A stretch of 64,000 nt of DNA from positions 53,400,681 through 53,464,680 of the forward strand of contig CM051025.1 in NCBI GenBank assembly GCA_027627225.1, in the 5' to 3' direction. Source of the DNA: Congeria kusceri. Taxonomy: Eukaryota > Mollusca > Bivalvia > Myida > Dreissenidae. The translations under genes and the position numbers were made by a program. Under the pieces are notes generated by a model. That model did no database searches and was not told where the DNA came from. It worked only from the letters and a program-made list of their open reading frames with translations. Shown here piece after piece: positions 36,521-48,650 of this stretch. How positions within the stretch are numbered: position 1 is the first letter of the stretch; every line of letters begins with the position of its first letter.

Positions 36521-37379
36521 TCTGACAGATTTAAACTTTATCAGTTTGATGATCTCAAATGAAATTTGAATATGGATCACCTGGGTTGAAAAGTTAGCCT
36601 AGAGCACTAGGTAAAATATAGTTATATCATTTGCGTACACTCTACAAATTTAAATCTAGGTTCAAGTACAATACAGGCCATCTGTTTTCAGGTCAGATCA
36701 ATGAAATCTTAACCAAGTTCCAGTATGGTTTGCCTGGCTTGCAAAACGGGATAACTATGTCAAACATTGTTAACAGTTCGATCCACACATTTTGTCAGAT
36801 CTGGTACAGATATTGGTAAAGTTTAAATATGATCCATGCGGTTTGAAAAACTACTAAGAAAATCATCATTTTTCTTCTAATATAGTTTGTCAAATTGATT
36901 ACCTTGATGGAACATGGGTCAGATTCGAATATATGTCAAGTAGGGTTAAAAAAAGTAATGTTCAAAAAGTCAATAGCATTCTAATGGATAATGTAGGCAA
37001 ATGCAGACATAATAACGATGATTGCAGGTGTTCGTATTTGTTCTTTCTGTATCTGCTTAACATTTACTTGCGATTGTTTCAGGGTGTTTAAGCTTAAAAT
37101 ATTACAGCTACATCAACAGGACATGGCATTGTGCAGTCGACAGGATACATTGTCTTTTCAATGATGAAAATCCCTTAATGGTGGGTTATCTATTGTTGTA
37201 CTTCATAGTAGTGGGGTTATGTATAAGCAAAACCTTTTCACAACTGTATCTGAATACCTTCACAATGATGGCTATAGAATTTCACAAAACAGCTTGAGAT
37301 AAAACTAAAATGTGATTTTTAGGTTGGCTCGAAAAAATAAAAGTCTAGCTATTGTCAACGCTCTGTCGTCTGCATCAGC

Positions 37380-38150
37380 ATCAACATTAGTTGTTGTTTT
37401 TTTTTTGGTAAGTTTTTTTGTCAGAGTCCATTTCTAAAAACTATCAAAGGTATCCATTTGAAACTTTCAATACTGGTTCACTTTCAAAAGGGTTGTCCAT
37501 TAAACAAGGCAGGTAACCCTGTGATTTGTATTTCCATAGTTATCTGTCCTTGTTTGGACTTACAACTTAGCATATAACTATTATAGACATTAAATTGGAA
37601 CTCAAGTTTACTTGTTTATGGTGCTGACCTCTCTGCAGACAAGATGAAGTAACTCTTTCAAGGATTTTGTTAGAGTTATTACCCTTTTTATAACTTAAAT
37701 TCTCGCTTTAGGTCAAATTTCTCAGTACCCTTATAAGGTATTGACTTGAAACTCAAGAGTACTTTATCATAGGTATGAACTAATTCTGATGACAAGAGGA
37801 GGTACCAGTAACTCTGTTCAGGATTTTGTTTGAGTAATTGCCCTTTTTACAACTTAGAATTTTTGCTTTTTGTCAAATTAGAGGTATTGTCTTGAAACTC
37901 AAAATACTTTATCACAGTTTTGAACCCATTTTGAAGAAAAGATGAGGCAACTCGATCAAGGATTTTTGTGAAGTTATTGCCCTTTTGTCATCTTAAATTT
38001 TTTGCTTAAGGTCAAATATCTCAATATCTATAAGAGGTATTGACTTGAAATTCAACATCCTTCATCACAGTGATGAACCTATTCTATGAACAAAATGCCA
38101 AAGTACTATCAAATACAAGAAAGCCGAACGTCCAGCACCCGTAGGCGGTT
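37380..38150. repeat. Degenerate tandem repeat, about 170-180-bp units
   Basis: Words such as ttattacccttttt, aggtattgacttgaaactca and caaggattttgt recur about every 170-180 bases (for example near 37680/37830/37975 and 37735/37885/38035). Mollusc-type repeat; no gene. Confidence 0.7.
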
Positions 38151-40429
38151 CTCTTGTTGTATATTTTAATGTGGTTGTTTTTTCAAGCATGAAAACCTTG
38201 TATATTTTAATGTTGTTGATTTGTTCAAGCATGAAAACCAATACCTGTAAATATAAACATAAGGAAACAGTCAAAATTGATGTGGTTGCTTCTTGATAGT
38301 GAAAGGACCATTTAAATGTATCAGTTCTATGCAGAAAAAATAGCCATGTAATATAACACTTAAAATTATAAATTACAATGTTTACAGATCCATGGATAAA
38401 TAACCCAAAGCATAACCGGCTGAGAGAATGTGCAACCATTCAACACTCAAGTCAAAACAGTGGAGTGAGAAACAGTTGCGACAACAAACATATTTGTGTG
38501 AAAATCCTTTTTTATGACAAGGACAAGAATAGATAGATCTACCATTTTGTTTTTCTGTACCAATTGACTAGACAATATGGTGACAATGAATGCATGTAGC
38601 TGCTTAAGCATTTATACTGATGTATGATAACACATGGAACTGTGAGTCTGTGTGTTCCCAGCAGTGAAAAAGCAACCACAGATACCTGTTGTAATTTTTG
38701 AAAGTACATTTTAAAAATAAATTTCAGTTTAATGATCCTATATTATTCAACCAGTAATTCCGAATCAGGGCATATGGATTACTCTTCATGCTGTCATTAT
38801 ACAACTTATTAAGATTAAATCATATTTGAATATTCAACACTGAAAGTATTAATTCATCATCTGCCACACAGTCAGAGTGAGTTTCAAAGAATATTGTTGA
38901 TACTGGCCACATAATGAAACAGCATTTTATGTGACTTCAATATATCAGCAACACTGTTACTATATAATAGACATAGTCAGCTCTGGGCCATGTGTGTATT
39001 TTGAATCTGAGTATATACAACAACTGGGCTTTCAAATCTATATTTTTTACCCTTTAAGTAAAAACTTTGCAATTAAATCCCTGATCTGTTGGCATTATGC
39101 TAAGCAAAGTATGCAATTGTATTTTTATATTTTATTTAGAGGTGAATATATTGTTCAAGTTCAACAGTTAACAACTGATCTTCACCAAACTTCATGAAAA
39201 TATCTGGGACGATATGTTTGAAAATCAGCCAAATCGCCACAGTAACTGTGGAGTAATGGCCCTTAATTATCTAAAATTAGCCTTTTTAGCTATATTAACC
39301 TAGAGGGGGCTTAACTGTTTTACAACTAGCTCTTGCAATTGTATGTATCAATTCTTTTATTAAGATCCGGTACTTAAAATGTACCAGTACTTAAATGTGG
39401 TATCAGGGTTTTCGTTTAAGTTAAATTGTTTAAAATAAGGGCAATACAAATTCAATGAAATGAAATCCCATTTCTTTTATCTTGAATGCACATTAGCTTA
39501 ATATTTATTATATAGTAACTTAAACATTTACTGATTGCCGCATTTGGTTGTGGTCAGTTTAATCTTAATGGTACAAATGATGCATAAGAGCAATGTTTGG
39601 AAAGGCGTTGATTTTGTGAAAATTAATTGTTACTTTATTGGAAGTATACCCTTTATTGTTGTTTACAAGTCGAGATCATTTCTGAAATACACATTTTATT
39701 TTTGTGACCATTGTATATTATGTCTGTCTGCACCTGTGTTTATCGTGTCCAACTGATATGGGCTTTGTTCGATCCTTAGTGATACAGCAAATTTATTTAT
39801 ATTCTTTTGGTTCATTAGTCAATGTGCTTTGGTTTTTTGTAGTTGTCATATTCCATTATTGTTTTCAAAAACATTTCGAGTTTTGAGCGTGAAACTGTTG
39901 TATCTGCTGATTATTTCTATATCTGATACATTAGTTTTGATTTTAAGTAATGTAATTCGTAGTATAACAGGTTCTAAACATGGTTATGAATGCTGTTAAT
40001 CCAAAATTTTCAATTTTCAAATGTATTGTTTTATACTATAAAGTTTTAGCATTTAGCTTGTTCATTTTATCAGATAATGCTTTATATAATATCATGATGG
40101 TGTATTGAATTTGCATGTATCTTGTTTGCCAAAATATTGTTTGGAGTAATTGAAGTGTGATGTAATATATTTATAATTAATAATTTGAATTTATTTGTGA
40201 TTAAAATGCCGTTTGTTGTTTAGACATAATATAAGAAATGCACTGTAATTGTAAAATTCATATTTAAATGAGAAAGTGCATGCTATTTGTTGATTGTTTG
40301 TATGCTGTTGATTTCATAGCATAACACGGATTGTATGCATATTTTTGTATAAAATCAATAAAAAATTGTACAGTCTCTGTTTTTCTTTTGTGTATATGTT
40401 TTCAAAATAAATGTTATGCTCAAGCGTAC
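38151..40429. other. No gene seen
   Basis: AT-rich. Small overlapping frames at 39535-39886 look random. The 124-codon minus frame at 38065-38439 overlaps the repeat edge and has random-like composition. Confidence 0.5.
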
Positions 40430-40925
40430 GTGGTTTCATGCATACATGTACATACATACATAAGTGCGTCCATACACACATACATACATACCTTCGTCCA
40501 TACAAACATAACTACATACGTGCGTCCATATATACAGTCATACGTGCGTCCATATATTCATGCATACGGACGTACATACACACATACATACGTGCGTACA
40601 TGTACATACATACATACAAGCGTACACATGCATTTGTGCGTCCGTACACACATACATACATGCCTCCATACATACATGCATACGTGCGTCCATACACACA
40701 TACATACATGCGTCCATACACAGATGCACACATGCGTCCATACAAACATGCATACGTGCGTCCATACATGTACACGTGCGTTCATATATACATACATGCG
40801 TCCATACATACATAGGTGCGTCCATGCATACGGGCGTCAATTCACACATACATACATACGTGCGTCCATGCACATACATGCATAAATACGTCCATACATA
40901 CATGCATGCGTATGTACGGGATTCG
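40430..40925. repeat. CATACATA / GTGCGTCC compound microsatellite
   Basis: Imperfect repetition of (CATA)n with GTGCGTCCATAC every 16-36 bases. Open frames on both strands (IHTYVRPYIH- and MYVCMYGRTY-like) are translation of the repeat and not genes. Confidence 0.95.
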
Positions 40926-41059
40926 TTCATCAAAACAAGCACCAGGTTTATCTGTGGTCAAATCGCTACACTACCTGGCAGAGATCATGCATACAATACG
41001 ATGTTGGGTGTTCAAAGCCCTACTCTTATGGCCATGTTGTGCACAGTGTTATTATCGCT

Positions 41060-43990
41060 CTCACTAGGCAACTAATTGTTACACTGCCTATCTGTTCAGT
41101 AATACTGGAGTTGGTCGGGTGCCGGGGATATCTCTACCAAAGTCATAGTTGCAAGTTGCCTGTCTTTTCAGTAATATGGACGGTGGTCGTGAAGTGGGGA
41201 TATCCATCTACTAGGCATTATCCATGCACTGAGTATCTGTTCAGTACAACAAAAGATGGTCGTGAAGCGGGGTATCTATCTACTAGGCATAATGAACTGT
41301 ACTGCGTATCTGTTCAGTCGTGTAGTGGGTTTATCTATCTCTAGGCATTATCCATTGCACTGAGTATCTGTTCAGTACAACAAAAGATGGTCATGAAGCA
41401 GGGTATCTATCTACTAGACATAATGCATTGTACTGCGAATCTGTTCAGTATAAGGTGAAATAGTCTATCTACTAGGCATTATCCATTCCTCTGAGTATCT
41501 GTTTAGTAGTACGGCCAATAATCATGTAGCGGGGATATCCAACTACATATTAACCCTTGTATCCGTTAAGTACAATGTAAGATAGTCGTATATAGCGGGT
41601 ATATCCATCGGCTAGTCATTATTCATTGCACTGAGTATCTGTACTGTACAATGTAAGATAGTCTTATATAGCGGGTATATCCATCTACTAGGCATTATTC
41701 ATTGCACTGAGTATCTGTACTGTACAATGTAAGATAGTCGTGTGGCGGGTATATCCATCTACTAGGCATTATTCATTGCACTGAGTATCTGTGCTGTACA
41801 ATTTAAGATAGTCGTGTGGCGGGTATATCCATCTACTAGGCATTATTCATTGCACTGAGTATCTGTACTGTACAATGTAAGATAGTCTTATATTGCGGGT
41901 ATATCCATCTACTAGGCATTATTCATTGCACTGAGTATCTGTGCTGTACAATTTAAGATAGTCGTGTGGCGGGTATATCCATCTACTAGGCATTATTCAT
42001 TGCACTGAGTATCTGTACTGTACAATGTAAGATAGTCGTGTGGCGGGTATATCCATCTACTAGGCATTATTCATTGCACTGAGTATCTGTACTGTACAAT
42101 GTAAGATAGTCGTGTGGCGGGTATATCCATCTACTAGGCATTATTCATTGCACTGAGTATCTGTACTGTACAATGTAAGATAGTCGTGTGGCGGGTATAT
42201 CCATCTACTAGGCATTATTCATTGCACTGAGTATCTGTACTGTACAATGTAAGATAGTCGTGTGGCGGGTATATCCATCTACTAGGCATTATTCATTGCA
42301 CTGAGTATCTGTACTGTACAATGTAAGATAGTCTTATATTGCGGGTATATCCATCTACTAGGCATTATTCATTGCACTGAGTATCTGTGCTGTACAATGT
42401 AAGATAGTCGTGTGGCGGGTATATCCATCTACTAGGCATTATTCATTGCACTGAGTATCTGTACTGTACAATTTAAGATAGTCGTGTGGCGGGTATATCC
42501 ATCTACTAGGCATTATTCATTGCACTGAGTATCTGTACTGTACAATGTAAGATAGTCTTATATAGCGGGTATATCCATCTACTAGGCATTATTCATTGCA
42601 CTGAGTATCTGTACTGTACAATGTAAGATAGTCGTGTGGCGGGTATATCCATCTACTAGGCATTATTCATTGCACTGAGTATCTGTGCTGTACAATTTAA
42701 GATAGTCGTGTGGCGGGTATATCCATCTACTAGGCATTATTCATTGCACTGAGTATCTGTGCAGTACAATGTAAGATAGTCGTGTGGCGGGTATATCCAT
42801 CTACTAGGCATTATTCATTGCACTGAGTATCTGTACTGTACAATGTAAGATAGTCTTATATTGCGGGTATATCCATCTACTAGGCATTATTCATTGCACT
42901 GAGTATCTGTGCTGTACAATTTAAGATAGTCGTGTGGCGGGTATATCCATCTACTAGGCATTATTCATTGCACTGAGTATCTGTACTGTACAATGTAATT
43001 TAGTCGTGTGGCGGGTATATCCATCTACTAGGCATTATTCATTGCACTGAGTATCTGTACTGTACAATTTAAGATAGTCGTGTGGCGGGTATATCCATCT
43101 ACTAGGCATTATTCATTGCACTGAGTATCTGTACTGTACAATGTAAGATAGTCTTATATTGCGGGTATATCCATCTACTAGGCATTATTCATTGCACTGA
43201 GTATCTGTACTGTACAATTTAAGAAAGTCGTGTGGCGGGTATATCCATCTACTAGGCATTATTCATTGCACTGAGTATCTGTACTGTACAATTTAAGATA
43301 GTCGTGTGGCGGGTATATCCATCTACTAGGCATTATTCATTGCACAGAGTATCTGTACTGTACAATGTAAGATAGTCGTGTGGCGGGTATATCCATCTAC
43401 TAGGCATTATTCATTGCACTGAGTATCTGTACTGTACAATTTAAGATAGTCGTGTGGCGGGTATATCCATCTACTAGGCATTATTCATTGCACTGAGTAT
43501 CTGTACTGTACAATTTAAGATAGTCGTGTGGCGGGTATATCCATCTACTAGGCATTATTCATTGCACTGAGTATCTGTACTGTACAATGTAAGATAGTCT
43601 TATATTGCGGGTATATCCATCTACTAGGCATTATTCATTGCACTGAGTATCTGTACTGTACAATGTAAGATAGTCTTATATTGCGGGTATATCCATCTAC
43701 TAGGCATTATTCATTTCACTTTGCATCTGTTACGCAGTACAGATTATGGTCGTGTAGCGGGTATATCTATATACACTGTATTATCCAAATTACTGCGTAT
43801 CTGATCAGTGATATGTGAGATGGTTGTGTAGCGGGATAACTGTCAGCTAGTCATTATCCATTGCACTGAGTATCTGTTCAGTACAACGTAAGATGGTCGT
43901 GTAGCGGGAATATCCATCTACTATGCATTATCCATTGCACTGCATATCTGTTCAGTAGGCTTAAATGGGAGATGGTCGTATATATACTAG
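41060..43990. repeat. Satellite array, 74-bp monomer with interspersed 76-bp variant
   Basis: About 29 near-identical units between 41587 and 43716 read gcgggtatatccatctacta-ggcattattcattgcactgag-tatctgtactgtacaatgta-agatagtcgtgtg (74 bp). In eight units gtcgtgtggcgg is replaced by gtcttatattgcgg or gtcttatatagcgg (76 bp), at 41661, 41885, 42331, 42555, 42853, 43151, 43597 and 43673. Their spacings (224, 446, 224, 298, 298, 446, 76) equal exact sums of 74s and 76s. Diverged copies flank the core on both sides (41060-41586, 43717-43990). No ORF. Confidence 0.95.
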
Positions 43991-44229
43991 ACATTTTACC
44001 TATAACCTTTTAGTACAGTATATTTTCTTTGCGCTACGTATTGTCTTAGTTATATGCAGAAAAGTCGGAAACCACCGTCGACAAGTTTTCTAGAAGCCTT
44101 GACACTCTACAGACTGGATATTATCGTAACGTTTACAGAGATACATTGTAAGATAGTTTTTCAAGTAATTGTATGATGGTTTGAAATATTCTGGAAAATG
44201 CAGCCGACGACGAAGTTAGTTTATTTATC

Positions 44230-44262
44230 CTCGGGGCTGCGGTTAAAAACCATATGCCCGAG
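44230..44262. repeat. Conserved hairpin CTCGGG-GGTT-AACC-CCCGAG, copy 3
   Basis: ctcggggctgcggttaaaaa followed by ccatatgcccgag. It has the same two stems as the R1/R2 copies but lies in a different context, directly beside tRNA-like pieces. Confidence 0.7.
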
Positions 44263-44289
44263 CAGACAATTTCTAAGATTCAATTCGGT

Positions 44290-44400
44290 GAGTACTGACC
44301 AGCTAGCTCAGTACGTAGAGCTCTAGCAGTACCGACCAGCTCGCTCATTTGGGAGAGCGCTAGTCATCCGCGATGCCGTGACATACACGATACCTGAAGG
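44290..44400 (+). repeat. Tandem tRNA A-box-like pieces (SINE-like)
   Basis: cagctagctcagtacgtaga-gc and cagctcgctcatttgggaga-gc, 40 bases apart, both resemble the D-arm/A box of a tRNA (TAGCTCAGTNGGTAGAG). No convincing B box follows. Probably a tRNA-derived SINE head, internally duplicated. Confidence 0.35.
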
Positions 44401-45273
44401 CTGGCGACGGAAGGAAAATGCAGCCGTCCTAGCTGTTCATAATTATACTCCATGAGCACTTAAAAATTTAGTGTATTGTAACCGTAATGTGAAATTGACT
44501 TATTTTTAAACATTTACACCAAATTTACGTCTTATTTTCCATTCATTTAATAAAGAGTAACATTTAATTGGGTTATCTTATAATTATTTGTAATTTTATC
44601 AATATTTGTTTGTTGTTTGTAAACTGCTCAATTATGTACTTTCGGATAAATTTAATTCGGATAGTGTTATAGAATACACACGATATATGATAAGAGAACG
44701 TTATATGAATACCTGTGTTAGCTTGTCGGAACGAAAAGTAAAATGTTATACAAATAAATGTATGCCTCATAATAAGTGTAATTACGCTGTTGAATGACTA
44801 CAGATTGGAGTTTGTAAAGAAAATTTACTCCTCAACCATTATCAAAGCACTGGAATTCATAACAGATTTTCACAGCATTGTAAAGATTGCGTGCGTTCGT
44901 AAATGTGTAAGTATGCGAAGCACGCACATAAACATGTATTGTAATGGGAATGGACCAATTAGCATACCATAAAAACTAGCCCAATTAAGTACGCTGTCGA
45001 CCATATTTAGCACACTATTATTGTTCGATCATGGATATGCATACATGTAAAATCACAGCTCATTGTTGAAACGTTGAAATCCCAGTTCACCTGTTTACAT
45101 TATATTTGTTGCATACGAAGTTCTTGTATGCATCGGAAGACGATATTTATACAGGTATTTGATCCATACTTACGACTACCGATTACACCGACTGACATTT
45201 GCAAAGCAATATACTCCCGCTTTTTCGAAAGGGGCATAACAATCAAGTGATTTCAGTGCTGACCAGCCCATAC

Positions 45274-45331
45274 CTTGGTGCAGGACACTGTCAATGTAGT
45301 CTGCCCTCCTTGACCTTCTAATGCCCAGTCA
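45274..45331 (-). CDS. Candidate 58-bp internal exon, unknown
   Basis: On the minus strand, acceptor catgtgtttgcag and donor CCAAG|GTATGG bracket 58 bases that read (x)DWALEGQGGQTTLTVSCTK in the one open frame. The beta-strand-like TLTVSC is reminiscent of extracellular domains, but no family is assigned. No partner exons were found, and a mobile-element origin is possible. Confidence 0.3.
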
Positions 45332-46354
45332 CTGCAAACACATGTGTACAAATATTTGCATATTCTCCCCCAAAATTGATTACAAGCATACTAGTGAAAG
45401 ATAAATGAACACTTCATCGTATATAAGGTGAAGTCTTGTATAAGTGAGTAGGCTGTACTTATTACCGTTAAATAGTTGTACCCCCTCCCCTGCTGTCCCT
45501 CTGGGACAGTCAACACAGAGATGTTGAATGTCTTTTGAATTCCAATATATTTTTGCAAATGTCGACAGACAAATTAATAGACTATGCTTAAACATCTTAA
45601 TTGCTAGCATTAGACTCGTAATAACCCTGGCTTTAGTCAATTATTAGATAGTGTCAACAAACTGGGCCGGTTTTCCAACCTGCTGATTTGAGCAGCGCCA
45701 TGTACCTTTTTGATCCTGGATCTTTGCCTATAGTATGAAAAAGTCAGTCATAGTAGCTTAAAGTTACACAAGATACTCAAAATTCACATCTGCTGAACAT
45801 GAGAAAAGCAAAACACATCTAATGATTAAATAATAAATAACTCTAAGTGGGTCACACAATAAACACTATATTTCTTAAATGAGGCATAATGAGTAATCTG
45901 ATTGAATCAGCAAGTATCACCAATAATAAAATTAATGTAACTAAATGTTGATGCTGATACATGTATGGCTTATAGTGCGAAATTATGAATCTGACACTCG
46001 GATGCAATCGGGATTTATTTATAGATACCACAACAAGTATCGAGCGAAGCGTAGGCAATACTACAATGTAAATTGATATCGTACAGCGCGAAAAGTGTAG
46101 TGGAACAGATTGCGTTGCCAAGTTTTTAGTTCTAGTATCGGCATTGACATTTTATAAACATTTTATTTTACACATTGTGTTGCGGGCTAGTACTCACGTT
46201 TTTCACGATTTATCCATTGAGTGTGTGATTGTAATTAAAACATTGGTAAATGTACTATAAAAATAATTCAAGCGTAACAGTAACACAATAAAATATTTTT
46301 AAATTAATATCTCATGATCTGCATATGTTAAGAATAACTCATAACATTAAAAAA

Positions 46355-46432
46355 AGGTCCTTGTCGGACGGAATTGAACTCGGTTCGATGGCATGAAGTT
46401 GTAAGCACTTATACCACATGACCATTAAATAT
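46355..46432 (-). repeat. Degenerate tRNA-like sequence (SINE head or tRNA pseudogene)
   Basis: The minus strand reads TGGTCATGTGGTATAAGTGC (A-box-like), then CCGAGTTCAATTCCGTC (B-box-like T arm with 4 of 5 stem pairs). The anticodon and acceptor stems do not pair, so it is not a functional tRNA. Confidence 0.35.
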
Positions 46433-48167
46433 CACTCTCGCTATCCCATATTTAAATCTATATCAACATAAATTCATATCACAGAAACTCGTCCAAAACA
46501 ACGCAAACAACCAAACACTCTTACGGTTTGTCACGAAGATTGATGAGTGTCAGGTTAATAATTTCGCACTACTTAACGTACCTTCAGAAACTATGATAAA
46601 AACATGGTTGTTTTGGCTGGGGGTCTTGAGGGTCAACTACACATATGGATTTCTGTAAATCAACACATTTTATTCTTTTAATAAGACACAATTAGACAAA
46701 GTCACAATTAACATAATTTTTATTAATATATGTGACATGTCACTGCTATTTCAAAAGAAGATACTGTCCTGTATGTACATTGAAAATATTTTAAAATACA
46801 GCCTTTAAAATATATATTGTAACGTCAAATTTATATTACGTTGGTTACACTTGCATATATAAAATCAATTATATATAACAGGAAAAAATGAGAAAACAAA
46901 CTTAAAAATAAACAACCAACAATGTACATGTGTTATATTGTTTAAGAGAGAGACAAATGTGCAGCCGAAGGTTAGTATCAGTAATGCTGGTAGCCAGTAA
47001 CACCCCTATGCTGGAATATGTTCAGACTGACGTTGCAAGATCAAACAACTGTTCATTCATCAAACATTATCTACCAGTATTATGACAATTGACCTGGAAG
47101 CATCAAATTATAGCAATTTTCAAGATATCATGATTGTAGCTCCTTGGGCATTAACAAGTGTTTCATGTTAAATCACCCAGTAACATAGTTTTCACCCCAC
47201 ATGACTTATTCTCAAACCTAACCAAGATTCAGTTAAGGACTGAATATTTTCTATTTATTCTTGATTTACATATCGCCTCCGTAGTGCCAAAAGGTGCAAA
47301 CTGTAATGTTTTTCAAAAATTGACTTTTTACATGTTTTGATACTATAATATGATATTTATATACTGCAAAAAATCAAATTGAGTATTGATTTTTTTTTAC
47401 CAAAATTTAACAAAACTCTAAGGTCCCAAGGGAAAATCTATAATAATCTTAGGGGGAAAAAGGTACCATTTGACATATGTTTTCTTTTTACATCAACTGA
47501 ATTTTGGGTTCTGTACTGACGATACAGAACCTTGAGGCAAATGGCACGTTTGCTTGCATTTAAGTAACACATTGTATTTCAATCATACTATAGGAAAACG
47601 TTCATAAATTATGGTATCTTTGATAAACAATGCATAGGCAGTGAATACCCATCCCAGCTGCTAATAGGACTCATAACTAGGTGTCCAGTTTCTCAGTGCT
47701 CAGCATCGGAATATTGTTTGTCATCTTGTTTATAATTGGCCAACTAAGGCTTAAGGTGTATTTGTGTATTGGTAAAACTGGGGGATGTTGAAAACTTGCT
47801 AATGATTTGGAATGTAGCATTTGCTAGCAGCAGACAGTGGTATCTGATCATTATTTTAAATGGATAAAACAGAATCTGTAAGTATTGATTTTCGTATTGA
47901 CAATAATTATTGGCATCATTACAATGATATGACGCTTTTTGATTCTAAATTTTAGGAAATATTACAGCACAGAAAAAAAATCACTTACAAATATGGTTGC
48001 TTGTTTATTACGCTTGTCTTAAACTAAATGTATAAGTTCAATTTTTATACATCATTAGCCTACTGATTACAAGCAAAATCAACTATTTACATAAATATAA
48101 ATGTATAGTCCTGCTTTTACAGTATCGCAAATAAGTAATATTTTCCATTTTATTTATTTGATTGCAG

Positions 48168-48650
48168 GAAATGGAATGGTCGGATGAAGAGATTTACCTG
48201 GCTGAGCCACTCAATATGACTACTCTCAAAATGGATCCACCACTCAACAAAGTTGTTCAAATAATACACAACAACAACAGAGCGCTATTGCAATGCATAA
48301 TGTGGCTGATACATTGCGAACAGGAGTAAATGAAGAACATGGCAGCGTTGCAAAAATACATTATCAACACACCTACGCAAGAACCCAACACAAGGTACCG
48401 TGGGGCATGTGCATCACCAAAAGAGGACAGCACATCCGATGGGAAAGATGAAACTAGAACTGAGGCTTTTACTGTGCAGAACACTGAAAATTTTTTAAAT
48501 CCCGCACTCGCAGAAGCGAGCGGAAACAGAAAAAGATGCACATATGTAGGTGGCAAAGTAGCAGCATTGGACTAACAAGCAAGTTGGTGTCCGACGTGTA
48601 CACTTCAAGAAAGTTATGCTGCTAACTGGCTGAATGTAAAGAGGATCCAG
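48168..48650 (+). pseudogene. Coding-like exon with two in-frame TAA codons
   Basis: Not recognised. An acceptor (tatttatttgattgcag) ends at 48167 and a donor (GATCCAG|GTACGA) follows 48650. From ATG 48171 the frame runs exactly 160 codons to the donor, interrupted only by TAA at 48327-48329 and 48573-48575. The peptide starts MEWSDEEIYLAEPLNMTTLK, has a hydrophilic middle (KEDSTSDGKDETRTEAF) and, after the second TAA, continues as QASWCPTC...YAANWLNVKRIQ, still coding-like. Both stops could each come from one CAA-to-TAA change. This suggests a recently inactivated exon. Shorter readings starting at 48330 would give an 81-residue ORF. Confidence 0.45.

Larger units (their letters stand above)
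44401..48167. other. No gene seen apart from the small exon (45274) and the tRNA-like piece (46355)
   Basis: AT-rich. Short frames on both strands (44573-44972, 45380-45640, 45852-46121, 47158-47340) show no family motif or splice support. Confidence 0.5.

Noticed and set aside
38065..38439. Minus-strand 124-codon frame
   Set aside because: Overlaps repeat-derived sequence; random-like composition; no start context, splice sites or motif.
40331..41075. Overlapping frames of 83-184 codons rich in Tyr/His/Thr or Met/Tyr/Val/Cys
   Set aside because: Translation of the CATACATA/GTGCGTCC repeat in both orientations.
41587..43716. Regular repeat spacing that could be mistaken for a CRISPR array
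   Set aside because: Head-to-tail 74/76-bp monomers with no unique spacers, in a eukaryotic genome; it is a satellite.
46355..46432. Functional tRNA gene on the minus strand
   Set aside because: A- and B-box-like words are present, but acceptor and anticodon stems do not pair.
48327..48575. TAA read as Gln (altered genetic code)
   Set aside because: All other supported coding in the window uses the standard code, and the nuclear DNA is of bivalve type; mutation of CAA codons is the simpler explanation.
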